Source: Streptomyces sp. RerS4 (GTDB lineage Bacteria > Actinomycetota > Actinomycetes > Streptomycetales > Streptomycetaceae). From it: DNA of 64,000 nt. Shown piece after piece: positions 1-8,925 of this stretch. The translations under genes were made by a program, and so were the position numbers. The notes under the pieces are model-generated. The model saw only the letters and a list, made by a program, of their open reading frames with translations. It had not been told where the DNA came from and ran no database searches. The stretch is from positions 7,054,501 to 7,118,500 of the forward strand of contig NZ_CP097322.1 in the NCBI RefSeq assembly GCF_023515955.1, read 5' to 3'. Position 1 is the stretch's first letter; each line of letters opens with the position of its first letter.

Positions 1-624
1 GACCTCGACGACTGGCCGCCGGCCGCCGCCGTCAGCCCGTGGTTTCCCACCCCGCAGGGACACCTCACCCAGCAGGCACCCGCCGAATCCGCACCGCTGA
101 CGTCGTTCCGCTACGACCCGGACGACCCCACCCCCTCCCTCGGCGGACCGCTGCTCTCCCGTACGGCCGGTCCTCGCGACAACGGCACCCTGGAGATCCG
201 GGACGACGTACTGACCTTCACCAGCCCCCCGCTGACCGCACCCGTGGACATCCTCGGCCCGATCTCCGCGCGGTTGAGCATCTCCACGGACACCGGCCAC
301 GCCGACGTCTTCACCCGCCTGTGCGACGTGGACCCACAAGGCCGCTCCGTCAACGTCTGCGACGGGCTGGGCCGGCTTCGGACCGCCGAACAGGCGGCGC
401 CCTCGCACCTCACCGTGCCGATGAGCTCCACCGCCCACCGCTTCGCCGTCGGGCACCGCATACGCTGGCAGATCAGCGGAGGCGCCCACCCGCGCTACGC
501 CCGCAACCCCGGCAACGGACAGTCGCCGGTGGACGCCACCACCTTCACACCGGTGCGCATCACGCTCCACACGGACTCGGCCCTGATGCTCGCGACGCCC
601 ACCCACGGCTCCGCTGAGGCCTAA
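1..624 (+). CDS. CocE/NonD-family hydrolase, C-terminal part (5' end outside window)
   Basis: The frame is open from base 1 and ends at TAA 622-624, so only the last 207 residues are present. They match the C-terminal beta-sandwich domain (X-Pro dipeptidyl-peptidase C-terminal type) of CocE/NonD hydrolases: an FRYDPDDPTPSLGG segment, then DDVLTFTSPPL, then a strand with TRLCDVDPQGRSVNVCDGL. This domain packs against the alpha/beta-hydrolase core that cleaves esters or X-Pro peptides. The catalytic Ser and the hydrolase core lie upstream of the window, so the substrate cannot be judged. A strong hairpin follows 15 bases after the stop. Confidence 0.85.
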   Translation, partial: DLDDWPPAAAVSPWFPTPQGHLTQQAPAESAPLTSFRYDPDDPTPSLGGPLLSRTAGPRDNGTLEIRDDVLTFTSPPLTAPVDILGPISARLSISTDTGHADVFTRLCDVDPQGRSVNVCDGLGRLRTAEQAAPSHLTVPMSSTAHRFAVGHRIRWQISGGAHPRYARNPGNGQSPVDATTFTPVRITLHTDSALMLATPTHGSAEA

Positions 625-639
625 CGCCTGCCGGGCAAG

Positions 640-669
640 GCTCTGGACGAGGTCCCCCTCGTCCGGAGC
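640..669 (+). terminator. Intrinsic terminator-like hairpin after the hydrolase gene
   Basis: Arms 640-652 and 657-669 pair over 13 positions with one G-T wobble and a 4-base loop. It starts 15 bases after the hydrolase stop codon. There is no U-tract, which is usual in Streptomyces. The rest of 670-980 shows no gene or repeat I can support. Confidence 0.6.
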
Positions 670-993
670 CGAGCCGGTGGCGGGGCAGTGAGTGCCAGAG
701 GTCGAGCCGAGCCGGCTCCGGCGCTGGCTCCCGACCCGGTGGCAGCGATCGACGGCCACGTCATGCGAGTCCTGCCGTCCGACGTAGCGGCAGGTTCACC
801 CCGTGCACCGCCCCGGAGTCGGCCGATCCACCGGGTCGAGGCGGACGAGCACGCCGGCGCGCCAGCATGGCGCTCGCCTAAGCTCGGCGACGGCCTGCCG
901 TTCAACCCCGCGCACTTCCCCGCGGTCGACCCGAACCCCACCGGCCGGCTCACCGTCCGGTCGTGACCACCGTCTCATCGCAGGAGCAACGAC

Positions 994-2040
994 GTGCACC
1001 ACCAGCTCACGTACGGCGACATCAAGACCGCCACCGACCGGATCTCGGGGCGCGTCCGCCCCGTCACCCTGACCCCGACCCCGCCCGCCCCGGGCACGAT
1101 CCGCACCGCGCATCGCGGCCCCCGCGACCGCCGCGACGACCGCCCCGAACAGCCCTACGAGCTGTGGCTCGCCCTGGAGTTCATGCAGCACACGGGCTCG
1201 TTCAAGGCCCGCGGCGCGCAGAACTTCATCCAGGCCCACCGCGACGCCGGCACCCTCCCCGACGCGGGTGTGACGATCGCCTCGGGCGGCAACGCCGGCC
1301 TGGCCTGCGCCTGGGCCGCTCAGCAGCAGGGCGTACGAGCCACCGTGTTCCTTCCCACCACCGCCCCGGCGGTGAAGGTGGGCAAGCTCCGCGGCTACGG
1401 CGCCGACGTGCGACTGGTCGGCGCGGAGTACGCCGAGGCGCTGGCCGCGTGCGAGGAGTTCGCCGTCACCACCGGGGCGCTCGCCTCGCACGCCTACGAC
1501 CACCCGCTCATCGCGGCCGGCGCCGGCACGCTGCTGGAGGAGATCCACCGGCAGATCCCCGACCTGGACACCGTCGTGGTCGCGGTCGGTGGCGGCGGAC
1601 TGTTCGCCGGCGTCGCGACCGCCGCCCGGCACCACGGCATCCGCACCGTCGCCGTCGAGCCGGAGAACTGCCGCGCCCTGAACGCCGCGATCGAGGCCGG
1701 CCGCCCGGTCGACGTCACGGTGGACTCGATCGCCGCCGACTCCCTCGGCGCCCGCCGCACCTCGGCGATGGCTCTGCACGCCGCCCAGCAGGACGACGTG
1801 TACTCCGTGCTGGTGCCGGACAGCGAGATCGTCCGCGCCCGTCAGGCTCTGTGGGACGACCGGCGCATCGCGGTCGAGTACGGCGCCGCCACCGCCCTGG
1901 CCGCGCTCACCTGCCCAGACCTGCCCGCACAACCCGCCTCGGCGCGAGGTAGCTACCGACCGGGCAGCGGCGAGAAGGTATGCGTGGTCCTCTGCGGCGC
2001 CAACACCGACCCCACCACGCTCATTTCGCCCGAGAACTGA
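994..2040 (+). CDS. PLP-dependent serine/threonine dehydratase family protein
   Basis: A fold-type II PLP enzyme of 348 residues in the threonine/serine dehydratase group, which deaminates L-Thr or L-Ser to the 2-oxo acid. The PLP lysine is K71 in GSFKARGA. The substrate-binding SGGNAG is at 97-102 and the phosphate-binding glycine loop GGGG at 199-202. There is no C-terminal ACT domain, so it resembles catabolic or stand-alone enzymes rather than feedback-regulated IlvA. The start is GTG 994, with AGGAG-like bases about 10 upstream. It stands alone, with the previous gene terminated upstream and a VOC gene downstream. Substrate preference is not resolvable by eye. Confidence 0.88.
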   Translation: MHHQLTYGDIKTATDRISGRVRPVTLTPTPPAPGTIRTAHRGPRDRRDDRPEQPYELWLALEFMQHTGSFKARGAQNFIQAHRDAGTLPDAGVTIASGGNAGLACAWAAQQQGVRATVFLPTTAPAVKVGKLRGYGADVRLVGAEYAEALAACEEFAVTTGALASHAYDHPLIAAGAGTLLEEIHRQIPDLDTVVVAVGGGGLFAGVATAARHHGIRTVAVEPENCRALNAAIEAGRPVDVTVDSIAADSLGARRTSAMALHAAQQDDVYSVLVPDSEIVRARQALWDDRRIAVEYGAATALAALTCPDLPAQPASARGSYRPGSGEKVCVVLCGANTDPTTLISPEN

Positions 2041-2229
2041 CGAAGCCCCGGAGGGGGCCACTCGGACGACCAGACCGCCGCGCTGCCCCGACGCCGTCCT
2101 GTCCGGTCTCCCGGAACGTGAGTCCTGTGACATCGCGATCCGGCGGTTCCAGCTCACCGGCTGACAGACCAGTCAGTCAGTCGGCCAAGTCAGTAGCAGA
2201 GTGAGCGCCGCTCAGGCAAGCTGATCGGC

Positions 2230-2613
2230 ATGGTTTCGGTAGTGCAAAACGTGGCGATTGACTGTTCGGATGCCTATGCGCTGGCACGGTTTTGGAGTGA
2301 GGTGACCGGTTCTCCGCTGCATCCGCAGGACAGACAGGGCGACCGGGAGACGCAAGTGATGCTTCCGGAGGGCCCGGTGCTGTACTTCAACCAGGTGCCA
2401 GAGTCGAAGACGATCAAAAACCGGATCCACTTGTGCCTCCGTCCGACGACCTCGCGCGAGGAGGAGGTGGAGCGGCTGTTGGCTCTCGGATCCACCCTGA
2501 TCGCTGATCACCGCAAGCCCGACGGCACGGGTTGGGCCGTCCTCGCCGATCCTGAAGGCAACGAATTCTGTGTCCTCCGTAGCGAGTCCGATCGCGCTGC
2601 GACGCCTTCTTGA
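2230..2613 (+). CDS. VOC family (glyoxalase-like) protein
   Basis: A 127-residue single-module protein of the vicinal-oxygen-chelate fold. Recognisable elements are the N-terminal NVAIDCSD..ALARFWSEVTG strand-helix, the central NRIHLCLRP strand and the terminal WAVLADPEGNEFCVL. These metal-binding folds act in glyoxalase, dioxygenase or drug-resistance reactions, but this subgroup (related to the two-module protein at 34.3-35.0 kb) has no firm function. The ATG lies 10 bases after a TGA-rich stretch and has no clear Shine-Dalgarno sequence. Confidence 0.85.
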   Translation: MVSVVQNVAIDCSDAYALARFWSEVTGSPLHPQDRQGDRETQVMLPEGPVLYFNQVPESKTIKNRIHLCLRPTTSREEEVERLLALGSTLIADHRKPDGTGWAVLADPEGNEFCVLRSESDRAATPS

Positions 2614-2859
2614 GGGTCGGACGCCTCGTCGCCCACAGCCGGCCACCGCGAGAGCCGAGCTGCTGCCGGCCGCCCGTCCGTTCGGAGCGTCGACTTCGAG
2701 AGCGCGGACGTCTTGATCACCAACAGCCGGGGCGAGATCCTGCTCCAGCTCCGGGACGACATCCCCGGCGGCGTCATCACGGCCGCGATGGTCGCCCTCC
2801 GCGCAACAACGCCGGATCCGGCGACGTTGCTGTCCGACCACGTGGCGCAGTGGGGCTGA
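2614..2859 (+). pseudogene. Remnant of a NUDIX-like gene
   Basis: The frame directly behind the VOC stop is open to TGA 2857-2859. It contains ADVLITNSRGEILLQLRDD, typical of the first strand of NUDIX hydrolases, but the NUDIX box that should follow is missing. The sequence passes straight into an unrelated-looking tail ending SDHVAQWG. No credible start codon with a ribosome site precedes it. I read it as a truncated or deleted gene. It occupies part of the 572-base gap before the kinase; the remainder shows nothing I can support. Confidence 0.4.
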
Positions 2860-3185
2860 CGGTGACGACCAAGGCGGCGGGGACCCCGTAGCGGCGCGCC
2901 GGCCCCCCAGCGTCCGAACGCCCGCGGCATAGAGCGCGGGGCCGGTCCCCAACCGGCCGGCCTTCTGCGCCCTTGCCTCCAGTGTCTCCATCGGAACCGG
3001 CAGCAGCTCCTACGCGGTGGCCGAGGACATGTGCGCCCGCTCGAACCCCACGCGATCCCCAACCTCCGCGCCAAGGAAGCGGAATCACGGATGACTCGAA
3101 CGGAACGTGGACCAGCCGACGGGCACCGCTCATAAGCCGGGGGAGGCGTTCTCCCGGTCAGACGCGTTGGGTTAGGTTCCGAGGC

Positions 3186-4724
3186 GTGACTGACGATCGC
3201 GGACGACTGCTGGCAGGCCGGTACCGGCTGGCCGAACTGCTGGGCCAGGGCGGCATGGGGACCGTCTGGCGGGCTCACGACGAGCAACTCGACCGGGAGG
3301 TCGCCCTCAAGGAGCTCCGGCTGCCCGACGACCTCGACGCCTCCCTGCGCAAGGCCTGGATCGGCCGCCTCGACCGCGAGGCGCGCGCGGCCGCCAGACT
3401 GAAACACCCGGGGGTCATCACCGTCCACGACCGGATAGCCGGCGAAGACGGCCGCCCGTGGATCGTGATGGAACTCGTCAACGGCGGCTCCCTGGACGAC
3501 CTGATCAAGGAGGACGGACCGCTTCCGCCGGCCGAGGTGGCCAAGATCGGCCGACAGGTTCTGGACGCGCTGCGCGCCGTGCACGCCACGGGCGTCACCC
3601 ACCGGGACATCAAGCCCGCCAACGTGCTCCTCGAAGGCGACCGGGTGGTGCTGACCGACTTCGGGATCGCCGCCGTGGAGGGCGAACCCGGGCTGACCCG
3701 GTCGGGGGCCCTCATGGGGACCCCGGCCTACATGTCCCCCGAGCAGGTACGCGGCCTCCCGGCGACCGCCGAATCCGACCTGTGGTCCGTGGGCGCGACG
3801 CTGTTCACCGCCGTGGAGGGACACCCTCCGTTCAGTGGCTCCGGTTCCTGGGCCGTCTTCGTCGCCATCGCCACCGAGGAACCCGCCACCGCCGTCCGCG
3901 CCGGGGAACTCGCCCCCGTGCTGACGGGCCTCCTCCGCAAGGACCCGGCGCAACGCCTCACCGCCGAGGAGGCGTACGACCTGCTCGCCGGACCGGCGGG
4001 CGAAGCGGAGCCCTCCCGGCCGGGCCCCGCGCCCACATCCGCGTCCACACTGCGGCTGGGTACGGCGCCGGGCGCCGCCGGCCCCGGAGCGGAACGGCTG
4101 ACCCCACCGGGGCACGGCCCCGTCGGTCCTGCCCGACGGCGGGGGTACGTGCTGGGCGGTCTGACGGCCGGCGTCGTGGCCGCGCTGATCGCGATGCCCT
4201 GGTGGTTACCGCAGTACGGATCCCCTGACGACGACGCCGGCCGCATCCGCGCGACCGACTCCACGCCGCCCGCCCACCATTCCTCGTCCCCGTCCCCGTC
4301 TCCATCCCCAGTCCCACCCACCACAGCCGCCTCCACCCCCACCCCCAGCCCGACCCCCACTCCCACGCCGACCCCCACCCCCAAGCCCTCGCACACCCCC
4401 CTCGACCGCCAAGCGATCGAGCGCGTCTTCACGCTCTACATGAACGGCCTGACCAACCACGACATGACCTCGCTGCGCCGAGGCACCTGCCCCCGGCTGC
4501 GCTCGACCCTGCTCGGATTCGCCCTCAACGGCTATTTCGTGGATCGCTGGGAACTTCAGCCCTACGAGGTCTTCCCGAACATGGACGAGCTCAGCGTGGA
4601 AGCGAAGATCACCCGGCGGGACCCGGAGACCGGGAAACTCGCGGGCGACGTCCTCAACCAATGGATCATCGAGCGGGCCGCGGACCAGCAGTACTACGTA
4701 TGCGGCTGGCTCAACCAGGAGTGA
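3186..4724 (+). CDS. Membrane-anchored Ser/Thr protein kinase
   Basis: A 512-residue Hanks-type kinase. The kinase domain spans about 10-270: glycine loop GQGGMG (20-25), lysine K42 in VALKEL, catalytic HRDIKPAN (139-146), DFG (158-160) and activation segment GTPAYMSPEQ. One transmembrane helix follows (about 321-340), then a Pro/Thr/Ser-rich linker of TP repeats (about 361-405) encoded by a CCCACN repeat tract. A roughly 100-residue extracytoplasmic domain of unknown type ends in YYVCGWLNQ. No PASTA repeats are present, so the ligand is unknown. I chose GTG 3186 because the kinase begins there. A TAGGTT -10-like element at 3173-3178 lies 7 bases upstream with no ribosome site, which suggests a leaderless transcript. 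An earlier in-frame ATG at 2973 gives a non-kinase low-complexity extension. Confidence 0.93.
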   Translation: MTDDRGRLLAGRYRLAELLGQGGMGTVWRAHDEQLDREVALKELRLPDDLDASLRKAWIGRLDREARAAARLKHPGVITVHDRIAGEDGRPWIVMELVNGGSLDDLIKEDGPLPPAEVAKIGRQVLDALRAVHATGVTHRDIKPANVLLEGDRVVLTDFGIAAVEGEPGLTRSGALMGTPAYMSPEQVRGLPATAESDLWSVGATLFTAVEGHPPFSGSGSWAVFVAIATEEPATAVRAGELAPVLTGLLRKDPAQRLTAEEAYDLLAGPAGEAEPSRPGPAPTSASTLRLGTAPGAAGPGAERLTPPGHGPVGPARRRGYVLGGLTAGVVAALIAMPWWLPQYGSPDDDAGRIRATDSTPPAHHSSSPSPSPSPVPPTTAASTPTPSPTPTPTPTPTPKPSHTPLDRQAIERVFTLYMNGLTNHDMTSLRRGTCPRLRSTLLGFALNGYFVDRWELQPYEVFPNMDELSVEAKITRRDPETGKLAGDVLNQWIIERAADQQYYVCGWLNQE

Positions 4725-4853
4725 CTGACCGTCGAGGTGGATGTGTCCCCGGCCGGCGCCGCCCGGGTGGCTGTGACGGTGATGACGCCGGCGGCGGAGT
4801 CGGCCGCGTCCTCGTCGGTCTGGATCTTCCCGATGGTGTGCAGGGGGCGTGGA

Positions 4854-6239
4854 TCAGGGTGTTCGCGCGGACGCGTCGGCGTCGGCCTTGGCCTCGGTGT
4901 CGGGGATCCAGGAGCCGTGGATGCCGCCGGTGACGCGGCGCGGGAGGTGGACCGTGGCGATCCGGTCGAAGCCGGAGGCGTCCAGGACCAAGAGCTGGGA
5001 GGCGTCCTGCTTGAGGTCGGAGACGACCGTGAGCAGGTAGCCGTCGTCCTCGCGGGTGGCGCCGGCAGCGGGTACGAACACGGCCTCGCTGGGCAGACGG
5101 GCGTCGCCGGCCTGGTGGATGCGGCGGCTGCCGGTGGTGCGGTCGTACTTGACGATGCCGTAGCCGCCGTAGCCGTTCTGGTCGGGGAAGGAGACCGCGT
5201 ACTGGTAGCGGTTCTCGGCGCCGAGGAAGTCCTCGTTGAGAGTGGGGAATTCGACGGCGAGGTCGTCGATGATCTGCTCGGCGACGCTGCCGGCGGCCAG
5301 GTCGATCACCCAGCGGCGGTTGTACGAGCGGGTGTTGGGCTCGCTCCCGCGGCCGGGGGCGCCGACCCACCAGTTCCAGGAGAGCTGGAAGCCTTCCCGG
5401 TCCACGGTCGGGCCCTCCAGGACGATGCGGCCCTGGGCGTCCTCGTAGGCGTTGCCGGTGTGCAGCATGTTGCCCGGCTCGACGGGGAACCAGCGGATCT
5501 TCTCGGCGCCCCGCGGGCCGCGCGGCATCACGCCGATCCGGGCGGGCTGGGCGTCGTTCCAGCCGTAGGGGATGCCGGAGTGCTCGTTCGGGTCGAAGGT
5601 GACCGTGCCCTCGACGAAGACGATGTGGTTGCGGGTGAGGGCGAAGTCGTGCTTCAGGGAGGCGGTCGCGCCGGGGATCTCGGAGCTGTGCGTGATCCGA
5701 CCCGCGGCGTCGGCCACGTAGTACATCAGGAACGGCGGGAAGGGCGAGGAGCCGAAGAAGTGCAGCTCCCCGGTGACCGGGTCGGTCTTGGGGTGCGCCG
5801 TCATCGCGCTGCGCAGCTTGCCGTCGAAGTCGTAGGCGCCGACGGTGTCCAGGTCCCGGGTGAGCTCGAAGGGGAAGTTCGCCTCGCACAGGGCGAGCAG
5901 GCGTCCGGCGTGCTCGATGACGTGGGTGCCGGCGGTGCTGGCGGTCAGGTCGGGGCCGTGCTCGGTCATGTACGGGGCGCCGTCCAGGGCGGGGGTGCGC
6001 ACCCAGCGGTTGCGGTACCACTCGGCGCGGCCCTCGCGCAGGCGGATGCCGTGGACCATGCCGCTGCCCTTGAACCAGTGGGTGGGGGTGACGCCGGGCT
6101 TGGGGTTGTGGCTGTTGCGGATCAGCCGGCCGGTCAGCTCCGGCGGCAGGGTGCCCTCGACGGTCAGGTCGGTGGCGGTGATCTCGTCGACGGCCGGGGC
6201 GTAGTGGCCGACGAGGAAGGGCTTCTCGGTGGTGGTCAT
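4854..6239 (-). CDS. Carotenoid oxygenase family protein
   Basis: A 461-residue member of the carotenoid cleavage oxygenase family (nonhaem Fe(II), beta-propeller), which cleaves polyene, stilbene or retinoid double bonds. The four iron histidines are recognisable in AHPKTDP, LKHDFA, LHTGNAYE and GIHGSW. The N-terminus LTVEGTLPPELTGRLIRNSHNP is characteristic. It starts at ATG 6239 with GAGG about 10 bases upstream. It is last in a minus-strand unit after the MFS-SRPBCC gene (59-base gap), so it is probably co-controlled by the TetR repressor. The substrate is unknown; the linked SRPBCC lipid-binding fold and exporter hint at a hydrophobic compound being processed and pumped. Confidence 0.92.
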   Translation of the reverse strand: MTTTEKPFLVGHYAPAVDEITATDLTVEGTLPPELTGRLIRNSHNPKPGVTPTHWFKGSGMVHGIRLREGRAEWYRNRWVRTPALDGAPYMTEHGPDLTASTAGTHVIEHAGRLLALCEANFPFELTRDLDTVGAYDFDGKLRSAMTAHPKTDPVTGELHFFGSSPFPPFLMYYVADAAGRITHSSEIPGATASLKHDFALTRNHIVFVEGTVTFDPNEHSGIPYGWNDAQPARIGVMPRGPRGAEKIRWFPVEPGNMLHTGNAYEDAQGRIVLEGPTVDREGFQLSWNWWVGAPGRGSEPNTRSYNRRWVIDLAAGSVAEQIIDDLAVEFPTLNEDFLGAENRYQYAVSFPDQNGYGGYGIVKYDRTTGSRRIHQAGDARLPSEAVFVPAAGATREDDGYLLTVVSDLKQDASQLLVLDASGFDRIATVHLPRRVTGGIHGSWIPDTEAKADADASARTP

Positions 6240-6298
6240 GGCAGAACCTCGTTTCCGTGAAGGGTGGCGCAGGTGGTCGGTGAGGGGTGGCGAGAGGG

Positions 6299-8218
6299 TC
6301 AGGCGGTCTGCTCGGCGCGGGCCTTGAGGGCGGCGAGCCAGGCGGTCAGGGAGGCGTTCAGGACCTGGCCGAGTTCGTCGGTGGCGGCCTCGACGGGGGC
6401 GCCGCTCCAGGACTCCTCGGTGTGGACGGTGACCTGATCGCCGGACCGCTCGAAGGTCCACACGTGGACGCCGTCGATGCCGTTCGCCGGTCCGCCCCAG
6501 ACCAGGCGCTCGCCGGGGACGATCTCGTGGATGGTGGAGGTGATGTCCAGGCCGTGGGTCTTCCAGCGGAAGGAGTTGCCGGGCAGCAGCGGGCCGTCGA
6601 GCTCGGCCTGGTCGACGTCCGTGTTCCAGGAGGCCCAGGAGTCGATGTCGGTGTGCAGGGCCCAGACGCGGTCCAGCGGGGCGTCGATCACGGTGGACAG
6701 GCGGACGATGACGGGCGCGGTCTCGTCGATGGTGAACATGACGGTGATTCCCTTCGGTTGATGTGCGGTCCGGCGTGTTGCGATCGAGAGGAGCAGGGCG
6801 AGGGCGGCGGCGGCCGCGATGACGGCGGCGGAGACGGCGAACGCGGTGCGATAGCCGGCGGTGAGCGCTTCCAGGGCTTCCAGGTGCGGCCGGCGGGTGG
6901 CGGCGTGGGCGGTGGTGGTGCCGGCGAGGGTGGCCAGGACCGCGAGTCCGATCGCGCCGCCGACCTGTCGGGTGGTGTTGACCAGGCCGCCGGCCAGCCC
7001 GGAGTCCCGGCCGGGGACGCCCTCGACGGACAGGCCGGTCAGCTGGACGAACGCGATGCTCAGGCCCAGGCCGATGAGGACGCTGGGCCCGAGGACGTCG
7101 GCGGCGAAGCTGCCGTGGGCGCTGATCCGGGACAGCCACAGCAGTCCGGCGGCCTCGGTCAGCAGTGCGCCGGTGACGGTCGCGGTGGATCCGATACGGC
7201 GGGAGATCCTGGGCGCCAGCGTGGAGCCGAGCATGTTGGCGAAGGCCAGGGGGAGCTGGCCGAGGCCGGTGACGAGCGGGCTCAGCCCCAGAACCTGCTG
7301 CTGGTAGAGGGGGAGGAAGAAGAACAGGGCGATCCACACCGAGCCGAGCAGCGCCATCAGGATGTTGCCGGCGGCGACCCGTCCCGTACGGAACAGGCGG
7401 GGCGGCAGCAGCGGGTGCGGGTGGCGGCGTTCGACCAGGACGAACGCGGTGAGCAGGACGGCCGTGACGGCGAAGGCCGACAGGACCGTGGTGTCGGTCC
7501 AGCCCGAGCGGCGGGCCGACGTCAGCCCCCACACCAGGGCCGTGAGGGCGACGGTGACGGTGACGGTGCCCAGGGTGTCGAACCCTCCTCCCTCGGCGGC
7601 CCGCACCTTCACCTTCGGCACACTCGCCGCAGCGGCGGCCAGGACCACGAACGCGCCGATCGCCACCGCGTAGAAGATCCACGACCAGCCCCACGTCTCG
7701 GTCAGGACGCCACCGAGGAGGACTCCGGCCGCGCCTCCCGCGCCGGACACCGCCCCCCACACCCCCAGGGCCCGGCCCCGGCCGGGGCCGGGCGGGAACA
7801 GCCCCATCACCAGGGCCAGCGCCGCAGGGGCGATCGCCGCGGCGCCCAGTCCCTGTGCCGCGCGGGCCGCGATCAGCACGGCGGACGAGGCGGCCAGGCC
7901 CGCCACCAGCGAGGAGACCCCGAGTACCGCGAGTCCCCCCAGCAGCACCCGTCGGCGGCCGAGCAGGTCCGCCGCTCTGCCACCCGCGAGCAGCAGCGCC
8001 CCGAAGACGAGGCCGTAGGCGTTGACCACCCAGGTGGTGCCGCTGTCCGACAAGCCGACGCCGGCGCGGATCTGGGGCAGGGCCACGTTCACGATCGAGG
8101 TGGCCAGCATGATCGTGAACTGCGCCCCGGCCAGGGCCGCGAGCGCGGCTCCGGGAGTGCGACGGGTGCCGGTGGTCTTCGGTCTCCGTGTGCTCTTGGC
8201 GGCGCCGATGAAACTCAC
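6299..8218 (-). CDS. MFS (DHA2-type) transporter fused in frame to an SRPBCC domain
   Basis: A single open frame of 639 codons. Residues 1 to about 480 form a 14-helix drug:H+ antiporter-2 type transporter: the N-terminal helix AGAQFTIMLATSIVNVALPQ, motif A-like GGRAADLLGRRRVL, and repeated TM segments. Residues 494-639 form a START/SRPBCC domain (VIDAPLDRVWALHTDIDSWASWN...) that binds hydrophobic ligands. No stop separates them. An internal ATG (6739) with GAAGGGAA ahead could also start the SRPBCC part alone, giving 146 residues. Start: GTG 8218 with AGGGAG 9 bases upstream. A TTGAAG/TTAACC promoter with 17-base spacing (8263-8258, 8240-8235) carries the TetR operator over its -10. Whether the fusion is real or reflects a lost stop is discussed in findings. 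Confidence 0.85.
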   Translation of the reverse strand: MSFIGAAKSTRRPKTTGTRRTPGAALAALAGAQFTIMLATSIVNVALPQIRAGVGLSDSGTTWVVNAYGLVFGALLLAGGRAADLLGRRRVLLGGLAVLGVSSLVAGLAASSAVLIAARAAQGLGAAAIAPAALALVMGLFPPGPGRGRALGVWGAVSGAGGAAGVLLGGVLTETWGWSWIFYAVAIGAFVVLAAAAASVPKVKVRAAEGGGFDTLGTVTVTVALTALVWGLTSARRSGWTDTTVLSAFAVTAVLLTAFVLVERRHPHPLLPPRLFRTGRVAAGNILMALLGSVWIALFFFLPLYQQQVLGLSPLVTGLGQLPLAFANMLGSTLAPRISRRIGSTATVTGALLTEAAGLLWLSRISAHGSFAADVLGPSVLIGLGLSIAFVQLTGLSVEGVPGRDSGLAGGLVNTTRQVGGAIGLAVLATLAGTTTAHAATRRPHLEALEALTAGYRTAFAVSAAVIAAAAALALLLSIATRRTAHQPKGITVMFTIDETAPVIVRLSTVIDAPLDRVWALHTDIDSWASWNTDVDQAELDGPLLPGNSFRWKTHGLDITSTIHEIVPGERLVWGGPANGIDGVHVWTFERSGDQVTVHTEESWSGAPVEAATDELGQVLNASLTAWLAALKARAEQTA

Positions 8219-8228
8219 AACACACTCC

Positions 8229-8248
8229 CTGTGTGGTTAACCACTCAC
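8229..8248. promoter_or_regulatory. TetR operator A, over the -10 of the transporter promoter
   Basis: These 20 bases contain a perfect 12-bp palindrome (8233-8244, GTGGTTAACCAC). They match an inferred consensus GTGAGTGGTTAACCACTCAC at 18 of 20 positions. The site overlaps the -10 of the transporter gene, so bound repressor would block it. A second copy covers the tetR start. Confidence 0.75.
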
Positions 8249-8318
8249 TGTCGAGGCCTTCAAGAGGGCGGGGCTATTCGCCCCGCCCGTGAAACCGGTC
8301 GCGCGGTTGTGGCTCGCG

Positions 8319-8885
8319 TCAGTAGTGCCTGATGCCGGCCGACAGCGTCCGGGTCCAGGGGGCGTCCATCTCGTCGGCTCCCATCGAGACGATGAGATGG
8401 CACAGCATGCCGCGCGCGAAGAACTCCTGGACCTGTGCGTCGGTCCCGCCGCTGGCGCCGCGTACGTACTCCACCAGCCTGGCGTACCCCTGACGGACCG
8501 CCTCGCGCACCGCCGACTCGGACACCGCCGCCGCCTGGGCGTGGAGCTGGATCAGCATCAGGTCGTTGTCGCTGATCAGCTGGGCGTACGCGTCGCCCAT
8601 GGCCCTGAGCACCGCCTCCGCCGAGCTGCCCGTCGCGTCGGCCGCGGCGCGCTCCAGGCCGGCCCTTACCTGTACGAAGCAGTGTTCGACCACCGCCGTG
8701 AACAGCAGCTCCTTGCTCGGGAACAGGCGGTAGACGTACGCCTGCGAGATGCCGGCCGCCTTCGCCACCTCGGTCGTGGTGGTACCCCAGTAGCCCCGGG
8801 CGGCGAAGGCGCCGATCGCGGTGCGCAGCACCGTCTCTCGGCGCTCCTCGGCGGTGGACAGCTGGCGGGGGCGTTCGCTCGTCAT
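8319..8885 (-). CDS. TetR family transcriptional repressor
   Basis: A 188-residue TetR regulator. The N-terminal helix-turn-helix is at about 14-60 (ETVLRTAIGAFAARGYWGTTTTEVAKAAG, then ISQAYVYRLFPSKELL) and the C-terminal ligand domain is all helical. It starts at ATG 8885. Upstream, TTGACG (8920-8915), an 18-base spacer and TAAGTA (8896-8891) end only 5 bases from the ATG, so the mRNA is probably leaderless. The operator palindrome at 8886-8905 lies over the -10, predicting autorepression. The same operator precedes the downstream transporter gene, which makes this the local repressor of the exporter/oxygenase unit. The ligand is unknown. Confidence 0.93.
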   Translation of the reverse strand: MTSERPRQLSTAEERRETVLRTAIGAFAARGYWGTTTTEVAKAAGISQAYVYRLFPSKELLFTAVVEHCFVQVRAGLERAAADATGSSAEAVLRAMGDAYAQLISDNDLMLIQLHAQAAAVSESAVREAVRQGYARLVEYVRGASGGTDAQVQEFFARGMLCHLIVSMGADEMDAPWTRTLSAGIRHY

Positions 8886-8905
8886 GTGAGTACTTAACCA
8901 CTCAC
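8886..8905. promoter_or_regulatory. TetR operator B and leaderless tetR promoter
   Basis: GTGAGTACTTAACCACTCAC is palindromic at 8 of 10 base pairs and shares TTAACCACTCAC with operator A. It sits between the tetR -10 and the ATG. Promoter elements TTGACG 8920-8915 and TAAGTA 8896-8891 are on the minus strand. Confidence 0.75.
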
Positions 8906-8925
8906 ACTTTCCGGCGTCAATTGTT

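Noticed and set aside
2973..3185. N-terminal extension of the kinase from ATG 2973
   Set aside because: The extension is not kinase-like, and a -10-like element sits just before GTG 3186.
4285..4390. CCCACN-rich tract as a CRISPR-like or regulatory repeat
   Set aside because: It encodes the Thr-Pro linker of the kinase; no spacers or constant repeats.
4854..8225. A single 1123-codon minus-strand frame covering carotenoid oxygenase and transporter region
   Set aside because: Only the part from ATG 6239 is protein-like; upstream it reads the transporter gene in the wrong frame with Arg/Pro-rich low complexity.
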